From Cristatella mucedo (Eukaryota; Bryozoa; Phylactolaemata; Cristatellidae): 64,000 bases of DNA. The notes beneath the pieces were generated by a model. The model searched no databases, was not told the DNA's origin, and saw only the letters and a program-made list of their open reading frames with translations. The stretch covers positions 560,001 to 624,000 of the forward strand of contig WPIO01000020.1 of assembly GCA_009760855.2 (NCBI GenBank), in the 5' to 3' direction. The translations under genes and the position numbers were made by a program. Shown one piece after another: positions 50,961-62,674 of the stretch; within the stretch, counting starts at the first letter, position 1; each line of letters starts with the position of its first letter.

Positions 50961-51689
50961 ATAATACACTCACGGATCAATAGTCCATGTGATCACTGGC
51001 TCGCGTATTCAGTTAAACGGCCTAGTGACTCCCTTCTTTGATCGATTACTTCATGTCCTAGGCTCTCTGAGTACGTGAGAGATTTATATGTGTGGTGAGG
51101 ACCCCTATCTAGATAAACTTTGGGGATAGCACGTGGATCCAGTATTGTGACCGGCCGCTTTCTCCCGAACTGTATTTACAAATAGTGACACGTCGGTTCT
51201 CGAGCATGAACTGTCCTGGCGTGACAAATAGCCGCTCAAGTAGATAATCTACTCGCACCAAAGCTTCTAGCCTTCAACTTCCTCATTAGAGCTCAGTTTG
51301 TCCAAGGTTTGATGTTGCAGCTAAAGGTTCTTTTATATTTCTTCCCAAAAAACTGCTGAATAACTTATCGAAGAGCTTCGGTGATCCAGTTTGTCAAACG
51401 ACCTCGAATGATTAAGCCATTCTACAATTGGGCTATCCATTTAAGGTGCGTTTCTTTAACAATGGCGCATAATCACTCTGGAAGAGGACAGCGAGATTAA
51501 TTGCACTTCTTACGTCCAGTATCAACTTCGGTAGCTTAATACTCGCATGCCTTCCGGCTTTTTCGATAAAGCGCCCACAGCCGGTGCGAAAACCAATTAG
51601 GCATGCCATTCGTTGGCTTCGCTCAGTCAACACAATGCACTTTGTACAGCCTACATGCACTGGCTAATCATCAAGCAGCCCATCGATTT

Positions 51690-51985
51690 CAAGGTTTTGT
51701 CACATGGACTTATGTTCCTTAATCATTTGGCTTCAGCTTACCTGTTGGAATCCCTGCTCGACCAGGCTATGCATCGTACCTCCCGCCCTACTGCCCAAGA
51801 TAGATAGCTTGGTTGTGCTTCGAGCCAGCTAACATCCAGTGGAGACCGTACATTTAATTCATACGCTTCCAAAAACCAGAATTCACTTCAGGCTCCCATC
51901 GCAGCATCTTCTGACGATGAAATTTCAAATGAACTGAAACACTCACCCGTTCCGCACAGCATTCGCTGTGTCAATGGGAATTTTC
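51690..51985 (+). mobile_element. diverged LINE-A 3' fragment
   Basis: The translation reads FKVLSHGLMFLNHLASAYLL where LINE-A has FKVLSLTCRSLHCLAPDYLS. CTAACATCCAGTGGAGACCGTACATTTAATTC and CACTTCAGGCTCCC follow as in 11090-11180. Older than most other copies. Confidence 0.7.
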
Positions 51986-52011
51986 CTGTTTGTGTGCTTA
52001 ACGTAAATTAA

Positions 52012-54115
52012 CGTATCTCCATCTGTAACTCCACAAAGTCACAAAGGACACGTGGGTGTTACGCAGGAGAGTTTTGTATAGCTCACTCACAGCCTAAGCG
52101 GCTTTCGGTACACATTCGGTAGCTAACGGACTTCGTCTCATGCAACAACGAGAATGTGGGACGCATAGCAGAGTCAGGTAAGCAGTAGAGGCAGTGAGTA
52201 GCATTGGAGTAGCAGCTCAGGACCACTGAAAAGGATGTGCTATAGTCGGCAGTAGGAAAGTAGTTGTTGTTGCCTAAGAATTGTGGAAGCGAGTTCCACA
52301 GTCTAGGACCTGCAGAGCTAAAGCTTCGGTCGCCAACGGTCTTTAAGCTGAACAATGGGACAGCTAATTTATTGCCCACAGAGGACCCGAGGGCACGCAT
52401 AGGCTGAAACTGATGCAGCAGTTCAGCAAGGTACGAAGGAGCCAAGCCGTAGCGGGCCTTGAGGGTCAGCATAAGAACTTTGCTCTGTATCCGTTGCTCA
52501 ACCGGCATCCATCCTAGCTCTTTTAGCAAAGGAGACAGGTGCTCAAACCTTTGGGACTTGAAGACTAGCCTTGCAGCCATATTCACAGTCAGCTGCAGTG
52601 GCCTAATAGCTTTATTTGGTAGCCCAGCCAAAAGAGAATTACAATAATCAAACCGAGATAGAGCTAAGGAGCTAGTTAAATTTTTTACAGGCAGCTGTGG
52701 GAGACAGCTCCTAATCTTAGATTGGGATCTGACATGATGGCTTGCTGTAGAAGCAGTCTTCTCAATGAAGCTTTTAAAATTTAGGTAGCTGTCGAAAGAG
52801 ACACCGCAATTTCGACCGCATGGTGTTGGTCGCACAATAGCATCACCTATTAGAAAAGCAAAGCCTTTTAATCCAGCCAAACGCTCAGGGCGTTCTATGA
52901 GCAGCAGTTTGGTTCTATCATCGTTTGATTTCAGGAAGTTTTCCGACATCCAGGATCAAATATCGGCAATCAAGCATTCAGTTTCTCAGTTGCTGCAGCA
53001 GATTGTGACGGTTTGAATGACGAAAACAACTGAGTATCGCCAGCGCACAAGTGATATCCTATTCCACGGGCCTTAATCACTTTTCCCAGAGGTTGTGCAT
53101 ACATGGAGAACAGCAAGGGACCAATTACAGACCCTTGAGGGACTCCACAGGTGACCCTTCTCGTATGTGAGACCTGACCCCCATACGACACGGATTGAAC
53201 ACGACCAGACAAGTACGATTTAAACCAAGCCAGTGCTTCGTCTGCCAGACCGATCTTCGTTTTCAATCGTTCAAACAGAACATCGTGATCAATGGGGTCG
53301 AAGGCAGCAGAAAGATCTAGCAGGGACATTCCCGTCGTCGTTGCCACGTATAATGTCATTTCTAGCACGGAGGAGAGCAGTTTCAGTGGAGTGCTGCCTC
53401 TTGAAACCTGATGGAATTTTTTCTGACATGTCATTATTTTCAATACTTTCAACCAGCTGCTTAGCAACAATTTTTTCAAGAATATTTGACAAGAAAGAAG
53501 AAGGGAAACTGGGCGATAATTTAGAAAAACCACCGTATCTAATCCAGGCTTTTTAAGTATGGGTTGAGCAATTGCCGATTTGAAGGACTTGGGGACGACC
53601 CCTTTTCCCAGAGGCATTAACAATCTTGGTTATGGGAGGGCTAAGTTAGTCTGCTAGTGAAGACCACAAAAATGAAGGTATAAGGTCTTCAGGAGACGAG
53701 CTCTTTTTGCAAGACCTTATCATGATAGCCACATCGCATGCAAAAATATCGGAGAACCTTTTAAGAAAGGTCACAGGTTTTGGAACGGCGATTGCTTTAG
53801 TCAGAAGGTGGCTTACTGGAGGCACGAATGTGCACAAATTTTTCAGTATAGAAGAGCTGAAAACTTTTCGGCTGAGCCCTTAATATCTGGAGAGTCAGAC
53901 CTCCCAGCACTAGCCAGTCAATGGTTTACTGTCTTATAAATCTGTTTACGGTCTGGCAGGAATTCAGCTTTCGGATGAAAAAAGAAGCCCTGGTTTTTTA
54001 AGCTTTCAGGTGTGTAAACTCGAAGGTCTTTGAAATTGACTAGATCTGCACCAGACCCTGATTTCTTGAAACGACGTTCTAGCCTACGCTTAAGCCGGCG
54101 CATATTTAGGAGTTG
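52012..54115 (-). mobile_element. LINE-B, longest copy, RT domain to tail
   Basis: Frame 52949-52083 (288 codons) encodes the C-terminal part: FDYCNSLLAGLPNKAI, RFEHLSPLLKELGWMPVEQR, GDRSFSSAGPRLWNSLPQFL. Frame 53623-52970 holds RT motifs NYRPVSLL, LLDLSAAFDPIDH and GVPQGSVIGPLLF, but FYADD reads CAGD, so the enzyme is dead. Further upstream pieces (53837-53646, 54103-53918) continue toward the endonuclease-RT linker in other frames. The 3' end is GTTACAGATGGAGATACG and an ACGTTAATTTACG tail at about 52000. 5' truncated near 54115. CR1/L2-like by protein motifs. Confidence 0.9.
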
Positions 54116-54179
54116 GACTGATAGAATGAGAGTCCGGGAGTAGTGGTCTCAGAAATACAGCTACTGGAACATAGATGTT

Positions 54180-54462
54180 TCTTTAGCTCCTTTTTTAGAT
54201 GTGGACAATATCAGGGGAAGTCACGACGCCACTCGGAAGTGAGTTCCATGCTTCGGGAGCATAAGAACTGAAGCACCGTCTCCAAAGGATATGAGGTTCG
54301 CACGAGGTATAGGGAAACGATTAGATTTCGAAAAGTGAATGGAATGATGCTTAGCCTGGTGGGGGAGTAGATAATAGAAATAATCCATATCTATAACGCC
54401 CTCGAAAAACTCAGTCCTGTTCTACTCAATTTGCATATGCTGTACAGGAGGCACGCCATTAT
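54180..54462 (-). mobile_element. two abutting LINE-A pieces
   Basis: 54180-54365 is an internal 3' segment (TCGGAAGTGAGTTCCATGC, GTCTCCAAAGGATATGAGG, ATGCTTAGCCTGG). It is followed at once by a diverged tail (ATAATAGAAATAATCC, ATAACGCCCTCG) of another copy at 54366-54462. The order shows two insertions, one against the other. Confidence 0.65.
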
Positions 54463-55304
54463 GGCCAGTAGTAACATCCATAGCATTCGCATGTATAAAT
54501 AAGCTAAGGACAATTCAAACAGACCCGTGAAGTGTTGCGAGCAATGGGTGCATTTTTACTCATTTCCATGTGCAGTTAAATTAGACACTTTCAGCTTCAG
54601 CTGCATGCATCTACATAGTTCTTTGCACCACACCCGACACTCTTTCAAGAAAAGCTCATAAAAACCTAGCGTTGGACTTAAGGCCACATGCTGCCCCACG
54701 CAACACAATTACAAGAGCAAGCCACGATAAGGGGCAGACAAATCCATGAGCAATGACTTCCAAAATTCATAGGCATGGATGCAATCTAGCAGGGTGCAGG
54801 GGCTGCCGTAGCAGGCTGCACATGAAGACACTAGTGGCCACAGGCTATTAGGCCCTCTGGCCAGTAAATGCACTGAATCATGCACAAGGTTAGCAAGAAA
54901 AACGCACGTGGAACCGAAAGGAGACAGGTTTCCTGGTGCAAGGGGAAAGCTGACAGGAACAGATTAAGCTGAGGCTGAAAAGATGCCAGGTCATCGCAGG
55001 TAGTGACCACAGCCAGAACCTAGTTCTGAACTTTGTGTGCATGCTAGCTGAAAGTTTGATCACCTACGATTTCAATTTAGTTAGAGGCACGGAGAGACGA
55101 CCTGATGCTGAGAACCGGGTGCTGAGGGAGCTGATTGGAGGAGCAAGCAAGTCATATAGTTAGTCTGGTGTAATCGATTAAAGTGACCGGTGAGACAATA
55201 GCGGGAACTCGAAATCGATGTGACGCTGGACGATTAAGAGCACTGAACAAGAATCCGAAATAAAATCGATCTGCTGTAAGCTAGACGCGATGTAAAAACA
55301 TGAA

Positions 55305-55410
55305 CGAGCTAGCAGGGCTGTCACACTCTTACGTAACCATATCCTAATTTTTGCAATGTTACTTAGCTGGAAGTAGGTCGAGTTGTGAGTAGAGATAATT
55401 TTTTTAATAA
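55305..55410 (-). mobile_element. diverged LINE-A fragment
   Basis: AACGAGCTAGCAGGG and TAACCATATCCTAATTTTTGCAATGTTACTTAGCTGGAAGTAGG resemble the inverted LINE-A block at 22636-22690 (AACCAGCTCAAATTTTAGCAATGCTATGG). Confidence 0.5.
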
Positions 55411-55799
55411 TTCTTGCTAATTTAACTTCTACAATAAACCATATGGTTAGGTCAAATTGATATCTGGCGATTGTAGTGGTGATCGAGGCGTTTCTAGTTT
55501 CTTTGTGAGAAAGATTAGCTAAGCTAAAGAGTCCGTACCCAAAGTAACATTTCCATTAGACATTACATCACAATACTTTCCCCGATCTTCCTCAATACAC
55601 AGCTTCAAGCATACCTCATTTCAGAGTTCTTCTTAGTGTGCAAGAAGACTGTTAGTTTTTTAGACCCTGCAACTGCCGTTCGAAATCTGAGACTCCTAAA
55701 TTTCTAGCTAGTCTGTTTAAATTAATAGCAAATATATCTTTAGCCTTAGAGCGTGTACTCCGTTCCTTAAGAAATTCGGTTACCAGGCCCGTCATTCCG

Positions 55800-56420
55800 C
55801 AGTCGAGACTAGAAAAGAGTAACTTTATCAACTTCCACCCAGTCTCTCTACCACCGCACGTGTCCAGGGGACGGGAGTGCGTATTGAAAGAGCACCTAAA
55901 ATCTTATAACAAAGCACGAGACTAGCAACTAAGTTCCACTCAGGTCTGACAGCCAAGCACTCTAAGCAGTCAGTGCAGTTGCAAATATATGATGACGACA
56001 CGATCATAAATGTTGACTTAGGGATGGTCTCTTAGCGAGTACTGCTAGATGACTTGGCAGCTTTTGATACCATGAATCACTGAATCCTTATTGAGCACTC
56101 GTAATCTCACCCGATTATCAGTGGCACTAGACTGCAGTAGCTTAGGTCCCATCTAAGTTTGCAATTTCAGAGCACTAAAATCAATGGCCAACGGTCATGG
56201 CCTTTAACTTAAGGGATTCTGGTAGATCTATATTAGGTCAAATTCTTTTAACAATTTTCTCTCCAACAGATGTAGTTGCCAGCCACGGCACTCACAATTT
56301 ATGGTTTCGTTTATATATCGTATGCACACAACTGCACCTGTGATTTGATTTCTCCAGAGCTCCAAGCACAGAAAACTTCTCTAACCCCTTCGTAGCATGC
56401 ACTACGAACATTTGCACTTA
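55800..56420 (+). mobile_element. heavily decayed LINE-A reverse transcriptase relic
   Basis: No long frame remains, but translated pieces keep order: LDDLAAFDTMNH near 56050-56085, then S-G-T-R-L-Q near 56125, INGQRSWP near 56180, and a decayed FYADD region near 56310. Spacing agrees with the copy at 49480-49760. Confidence 0.65.
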
Positions 56421-57479
56421 GCTAGTCGCCGATTTTCCTAAATAATTGACACTATAACTGCGGACAAACCTGGTGTTATTAAAAAACTCAAAAGCCTCGC
56501 TATCAAAATAGGCTAGTGCAGCATATTTCTGTAACACCTTTAGGTAATCTGCATGTTCTGTTAGAGAATCAAGTTTTAGTTCGCAGTTATGTTTTAATTT
56601 CATTTACTGCATCAACTTGCCATCATTTGATCTCCCTCCAGTTGCTCGTACAGGCTGGGCCATTCGATGCAGGCTCCGAACCTCCTAATTTCTAATTAAG
56701 GGCCGTGTCGTCCCATCAACCCCTCGGCGAAGCACCAGAAATTTTAGCTGTGCTGATCACTTGAACTCTCTGAACGAGAGCGACCTGCGACAAGTCACTC
56801 ACACAGGCCCATCGAATGTAGCTCTAAAGTAATAGCGACACCGAGGTCCACAACCCGGCGAGTCACCCGACAACTATCTATTTACCGACGCCTACTCATA
56901 CTTTCCGCGTTGTAGACAGACTGCACAGTTGCATTGAAGGGTGAGCAGCTTATTCTGTCTTGCTCACACCCGAAACCAGAGCGAGCGACCGCAGAGACAT
57001 TCTGAGCTCGACATTGCGTCCCTAGTTGGACGCCGAGCTGTTGTCGTTGCCAGCCACAGAAATGGCCACAGAAATCAGCCACTGCCTAGCCAGCAATGGC
57101 GCGAATTTTACGGCCCATCCACGATTTTACCCTGCGGCTACCTCCAGCCTGCCGGAGGGCAGCAGTGACCGCTTGAGCTGGCTGCCAGAGTGACCGTGCC
57201 GCCTATTCACGTATTATAGACAACCTGCCTGTCCGAATTCCGTGTCCGGCTCCCCACAATTTCAGGCAGGTTTTGATGCGAGTGTTAGACTCGTAATCCC
57301 AGGTTATGGTCATTGGGTGCTCCAGCGAAGCCGGTACGAGGGATAGGGACCAGATGAAGCCATTGGAGAAAGCTCGCTCGGCCTCCTGGGAATAGATCGC
57401 GTCCACTGCCTTTGCGACACCAGTCAGAGCAGGACAAAGCAGGCCCCTCGGTTGACAGCATTTCACGATTAGAATGAGA

Positions 57480-58130
57480 AGGCTAAATACGACAGAATGC
57501 ACAGTGATGGAGAGAGAAAGCTCGCGTGTACGAACCTCGATTGTAGGCTCCCACGCTTTCGTACGGCATCATTTTCGCTCGACGAACGATCGCCCACCAG
57601 TCGGTCGCGAATCTGCCGCTGCTGGTTTGGCTCCTTCTCTATGCCTCGTCACTAGGCGGCCGGCGCCCGTCACCACGACGCCAGTAAGCCAGTCTGTCGT
57701 CGTCCACTGTCCGCGTCGACGACGGCGACAATGACCGAAGCCGACAGCGACAGTGTTTGCTCTAGCTCTCGCCGGCGACCGCCGGCCCGTGCCGAGCGAG
57801 GAGCGGATAATCAATTCTTAGGCAGCTGCAGCAGCCGCCCGCTGCGGCGCCGATTAAACGCACGAGCGCCGCCCGAGGAGAGGAGCCTGAGGCTTTGAGC
57901 GCGCGAGGTCGTCCCCTATTCGCGGCCAGGTATGGAAATCAATATCTGGTTGCTCGGCCGTGCCGAGAGAGCATTCTGTCGGCGACGATTATCGTCGTGA
58001 CCGACAGCCGCCCTTGATCTCTGTGCTGCTAAGCTGAGGCTGAGTGGAGCCGCTCTCCACTGAGAGCGTGCGCCGCTCACTAATTATGTAGGTAGGAAAA
58101 GGTTGAGCGGCTTTGTAGATACGATGCGGC
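57480..58130. promoter_or_regulatory. GC- and CpG-rich region, presumptive CA8-like promoter
   Basis: Dense CG dinucleotides (for example GGCGGCCGGCGCCCGTCACCACGACGCC and GCGGCGCCGATTAAACG), unlike the AT-rich surroundings. It lies at the upstream end of the minus-strand CA8-like gene. No TATA box was found. A plus-strand 55-codon frame starts at 57731 in a good context, so a divergent transcript is possible. Confidence 0.45.
57536..57572 (-). CDS. CA8: candidate CA8-like exon 1 (uncertain)
   Basis: ATGATGCCGTACGAAAGC begins a 12-codon frame ending AATCGAG|GTTCGT. The leftover G joins AC of exon 2 to give Asp in the required phase, for a total of about 283 residues. It sits in the GC-rich region. 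Against it: the donor is weak, phase agrees by chance one time in three, and the residues do not resemble the acidic N-terminus of vertebrate CA8. Confidence 0.25.
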
Positions 58131-58239
58131 CAGATGAAGGCTCCTCAGGGTGCACAATGCTGGACACAGATCAGCGTCACAGTCTGTGCCGCCGCCACGG
58201 CTGCCAGAGGCAGATCGCTACCCTCGTAAGACAGCGAGA

Positions 58240-58800
58240 GAAGTGAGACAATTTGAGAGAAGACCCAGAGAGGAAGACGCGGAGACGAGACCTGAAAATG
58301 GAAGTGGATGGGCGGAAAAAAATAGACGGACAGAGAAAAAGAAGGAAAGAGATGGGTATAAAGAGAAGGGGAGACGGCAAAGCACAGAAGAGATTAAGTG
58401 TGCGTGTGCCTGCGAGTGTGTGCATTCGTTCTCGTGAGTATGCATATATGTGTGCAAGCGTGTGTGTGTGTGTATGTGCGTGCGTGCATGCAGGCATGCT
58501 TGCGTACGTGCGCGCTCGCGTGCTTGTGTGTGTGTGCGTGCGTGCGTGCGTGCGTGTGTGTGTGTGTGTGATAGAGAGAGGGAGAGAGGAAGAATATGTG
58601 AGCCGGGCGCTGAGAAAGGGAGAGAGTAACAGAGAGATGTAAAAGAGGAGCAGTGTGAATGAAAAAGTGATTGGTAGCATGAGAGAGCGACTGAGCGAGA
58701 GTCAAAGAAGTACAGAGAACTACAGACTGCCAGAGAGTGAGAGAGAAATAGAGAGAGAGAGAGAGAGAGAGTGAGAGAGAGAATAAGTACGGCCAACCTA
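58240..58800. repeat. GA-rich and (GT)n-rich low-complexity tract
   Basis: GAGA and GAAAGA runs to about 58395, GTGTGTGCGTGC-type runs at 58396-58570, then GAGA again to 58800. Frames of up to 192 codons on both strands are repeat translations. Confidence 0.9.
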
Positions 58801-59674
58801 AGACAGGCGCGACCGACCGTCTATGTAAACGACAACTATGCCGATGGCGGACAAAGTCAGCCGAGAGCCGGCACGCCACGCTTAGCCACTGCTCTGCTTC
58901 CTCTGCTCCTCCCCCCGTCCCCCTAGTGTTGGGCGGCCGGCTCTGAGCAAAACCACTCTTCTTGAAAAACTAGTAATGGTCTCCCAATTAATTCAGCGAT
59001 GAGTAAACGAAGTCGGTGGACAACCGATTGCATCGCTGCTTGTTTGACCTGTTTTCTTCTGCCATCACTGCCAATTTCTGGGCTGCCGGCCTGTCGCTCT
59101 ATGCAACAACCGCCTCAGCAGCTCGTCGTTTGACGGTGCTTAAGCTGACAGGCTCCGAAATGCACTCACTGCTGCTGCTGCTGCTGCATCGAGAACCTGC
59201 ACTCGATCAGCATTCCAAATATGGCTCAAAGGAGCCTTATGAAAACCAGTTTACAAGCTTGTTAGACATTGCGCATGGCAAGGCGAGCCGACGAGCCGGC
59301 TAGTAGCGGCCGATGTTGATGCATATTGTAAACACAGCCCCACGCCACTAACAGCTGGCCCCTTTGGCTAGCGGCGGGTGGGTGGGCGGGGCGGGCTGAT
59401 GCTCCGATGACGGGGCTTTTCCTTGAAGTACAGGAACTTGGTGGCACGCATCGGTCAGCAAGCGCAGAGGTTAGCAGTACCATCCAGCGGTTTCGCAGGC
59501 AGCAGCACTGTCGCGGACCTTTTCGGAACGATAAACACTCTGCTTTCATGTGAACGCCGTCGTCGTTGTGCAGGCGAGCGCTCACAGCCAGGTGGTGCTG
59601 GCGCTCTCACCGCAGCAGCTGGCTGCCATAGACGCTGCTGAGTGCGTCGTCGCGCCCACCGCCAATCTCTTGGC
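58801..59674. other. no recognisable gene
   Basis: GC-rich unique sequence with a CTGCTG run near 59170-59190. Frames such as 59585-59262 show no domain. It ends at the start of the duplicated segment. Confidence 0.45.
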
Positions 59675-60239
59675 GCGGGCACTGGACCATTGGAAATGCT
59701 AAGCGAGCATTACCGGCACGTGGGGATGCCCTAAGCCATCTCGTAGCAGACGCGGCGCCACAGAGGCAAAGCTCCTTTTCTGTGGCGAACGCGCTCGAGT
59801 AGCACGCCCAGTGGCACGATCCTGCATTGGAAACCCATGCTCTACATCAGCAGAGAGTGGCTCCAAGTTTTTTTGTATTTAAAATATTGTGAATGAAAAT
59901 ATCGCCCGCATAAGAAGCAAATGTTCTCGAACGCCGGATGTCAGCAATTTCTGGCACATCCACTTTTGATTGCAATCGCGAAATCACTGAAGCCATTACT
60001 CTGTTCACTTCCTTGAGTTCTCCGGCGAAAATGTTGTATTCCTTAGAAATAAATGACCAAGAATCACTTTTCTCCTTGAATTCGTGTTTGATGCTGCCAT
60101 GGTAAATCTATACTTCGGCCCACGCTTTCTCAATAGACTGATTATTGACGGGAACAATTGTTAGTCAAAATTTCCGCTGCAGCCTATAAAGCTCGTGCTC
60201 TGCTCCAGCCAAGATAGTAAAATATGCTTCCCTCGTTTA

Positions 60240-60350
60240 TTACTCTACGAGAGAGAACTCCTATTCAAGCGCTTTACAGGTCTCGCAGGGCTCGAGCCAA
60301 CGATATTGGTGGTCAAAAGCAAGGACCTTACCGGTAGGTCAAACTAGGGC
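60240..60350 (-). mobile_element. SINE-A, duplicated copy
   Basis: CAAGCGCTTTACAGGTCTCGCAGGGCTCGAGCCAACG and CTTACCGGTAGGTCAAAC, paired with 2076-2200. Confidence 0.7.
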
Positions 60351-60771
60351 AGGTGAATATACGAAGGCTATTTTAATAGCAAGATTGGAGTGATGATTAC
60401 ACGGTGACTGCAAACATATTATCTCTGCTGTTGATAGGTGCCTTCAATACGCATCTGGAAGAGAGTAACTGCAGGTATTCGACAGACGGCTTTGCAAAGC
60501 CTTCTGTAATGAAGGGGGCTACAAATGCACTGCTCTATCGCTGCAGTCAATATTGTTTGGTCCGAAGTCGTGCACGTCAAATTTTTCATTTAAGCCAGGA
60601 CTCTCAGCCAGGACCATTCCGAATAAGAATGCCTCACGAGAGAACCAAGTCATAGCGGTTGCGAGCGACCTTGACCGTTAATTGAATTCTTTCGAAAGCT
60701 TTGCAGCGAGCCAACATGCGGTTACCCATTGGTAGTGTAGTCATGAGTTCACTGGATCGTAGCCCACTCGT

Positions 60772-60905
60772 AAGGTGCTCGCACAATTCACGACTCAGGT
60801 CCTTGGTTTCGAGTCATGCAGCAAGCAAGCAACTATTGCCAGTTGCAATTGGGGTGATAGCCACTACGGCTCTTTTGCCGCTATAAAAAATGAGGCTGAA
60901 CGGTA
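60772..60905 (+). mobile_element. SINE-B, duplicated copy
   Basis: TAAGGTGCTCGCACAATTCACGACTC, B-box-like GGTTTCGAGTCATGCAG, GGGGTGATAGCCACTACGGCTC, paired with 2597-2745. Confidence 0.65.
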
Positions 60906-61290
60906 TGCCAACGCTAGCTTGTATATTACATGCTATGCTGGCCTCCAATAGGACTGGACCGCATAAGTGCCCTGCCACTAGTCTGGCGTAGTGGCTCAGG
61001 AGACCACGCAACCAGAGGATACCTATCAGAGGTTACCAGAGGTTACGCAACCTGAGGTCTTTAACAGAGGAAGAGCTGCAGCTGCAGCAGCTGCTGCTGC
61101 TGCAGCTCTTGCTCTGTCAAAAATTACCAACGTTGTAGTTTATGCTATGAGTCGGCGTAATCTGCCGTAACTCGCCCGATTTTAGCCCCACAAACCCAAC
61201 GACAAGGACGAGTACAACCTGCGATGCTGCCACGGCCATTGGACTCTCCACACCCCAACGTTTGAGGCTGTCCATAAAATGATCGGGTAA

Positions 61291-61590
61291 TAATAATAAT
61301 AATAATAATGCACTTGATAAGGCGCTCTCAGAGAACTCAATCTCTCTCTCTCTAGATACGGGTGTTCTGACGCAGGTCGGGAGGGAGTTCCAGGCTTTGG
61401 GAGCATACGAACTAAATGCACGGTCTCCAAAAGATTTAAGGTTTGTACGAGGTACTGGTAGACTGTTGGATTCCGAAAAGTGGGTGGTACGATGCTTGGC
61501 CTGAGGGGGGAGTACATCTGAGAGATAGGCAGGAGCCAAAGAATGAAATGACCTAAAAGGGAGCGACAAAACCTTGAAGTCAAGGATCAT
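61291..61590 (-). mobile_element. LINE-A 3' insertion absent from the paired segment
   Basis: (ATAATA)n, GCACTTGATAAGGCGCTCTCAGAG, a short CT run, then the internal blocks from GGGAGGGAGTTCCAGGC to ACAAAACCTTGAAGTC, with the usual UTR middle missing. Copy 1 reads straight through at about 3495, so this insertion is younger than the segmental duplication. Confidence 0.85.
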
Positions 61591-61779
61591 CAAGCATCTA
61601 GGTGATCGGGGCTCAAGATCGATTCCCGATTCGTAGATCTCCTGTAGGAATTCTCGTCAATGGCAAGCTGGCTCCGATCGAGCAGTCGCCGAGCTCAAGC
61701 GGACAGGTGCAGACAAACGTCTGCAGAAGAGTAGAACTGATAGGACAACAAAAGAGTATGGGATAGAGGCAAAAATAGA

Positions 61780-61842
61780 GAGAGGATGAGAGGGAGAGAA
61801 ATAGCGAAAGAAAATTAAGGCGAGAGATGGATAGATAGAGAA

Positions 61843-61915
<73 letters not shown>
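61780..61915. repeat. (GA)n microsatellite
   Basis: AGAGAG runs with AAAA and ATAG interruptions; the counterpart of 3669-3786 but structured differently. Confidence 0.95.
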
Positions 61916-61917
<2 letters not shown>

Positions 61918-62582
61918 CCTTTAACAAAAGAAATTCCTTAAGTCCTACGAAGTCCATCTTCATACGTTTGGCCACACAAAAGCACGGCACAAAATTAGGT
62001 CATGTAAAACGAAGAAAATCACATCATTATGCGTTTAAGTTGATTTCCTGTTTTTCCGTATGCACTGGTTTAAGTCACACAGTACTTACTGCCTATCCAC
62101 TTCCAACTTGTTTTGCAGTTTATGATTAATCAACCGAAGCTGAAGACTTCCAACATGTTTTACTATCAGAATAACCTTTACTTAACATCAAACTGATGCT
62201 CCGTTATTATTCAGTGAAAGCAGTAACGGTGATTGACGAACCTTATTTCCGAGACACATAGTCCTCGGATGTGTAAATGTCCCTGTTAAAACCTGGCACA
62301 ATCGTCATCTCACTCTGGGGTGCATTTCAGACAGAAAATCCAAGTATTACTTAGATCCTGTGTTCATTAGCAAAGTAGTCCCTGGTCAAGAGCTGAACTT
62401 GTTTGAGGTTAATCTCATTGAGTGACGAAAGAGTAAAGAAAAGAAATCACGTCACAAGGTTTAGGAGCCACAGGGCTTGGGTTATGTATGATGTCGAAAA
62501 CATTTACCTGTTCCACGCTTTGTAGTAAAAAGGTAATACAACACCATCAACAGGTAAATGTTCAGAAAGATAGATTTCTTAG

Positions 62583-62626
62583 CAATATTAATAATAATTC
62601 AATTGATAAATCGCCCTCAGAGAACT

Positions 62627-62674
<48 letters not shown>

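Larger units (their letters stand above)
44105..57535 (-). other. presumptive CA8-like intron 1, ~13.4 kb
   Basis: If exon 1 is at 57572-57536, this is one intron filled mainly with LINE-A and LINE-B copies at 44.3-44.8, 48.3-50.2 and 51.7-56.4 kb. Stretches 44801-46751, 46961-48284, 50233-51689, 54463-55304 and 56421-57480 contain no gene I can support. A run of about 12 C lies at 46014-46027. Confidence 0.4.
59675..62582. repeat. segmental duplication, copy 2 (pair at 1526-4490)
   Basis: GCGGGCACTGGACCATTGGAAATGC onward follows copy 1 in order and orientation to CAGGTAAATGTTCAG, where a LINE-A insertion interrupts segment A (its third copy, from 61917). One extra LINE-A (61291-61590) lies inside. 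Confidence 0.85.

Noticed and set aside
57203-57502. Minus-strand 99-codon frame with TITWDYES as CA8 exon 1
   Set aside because: No GT donor follows the motif in the required phase; the possible GCAG|GTTGTC donor gives the wrong phase.
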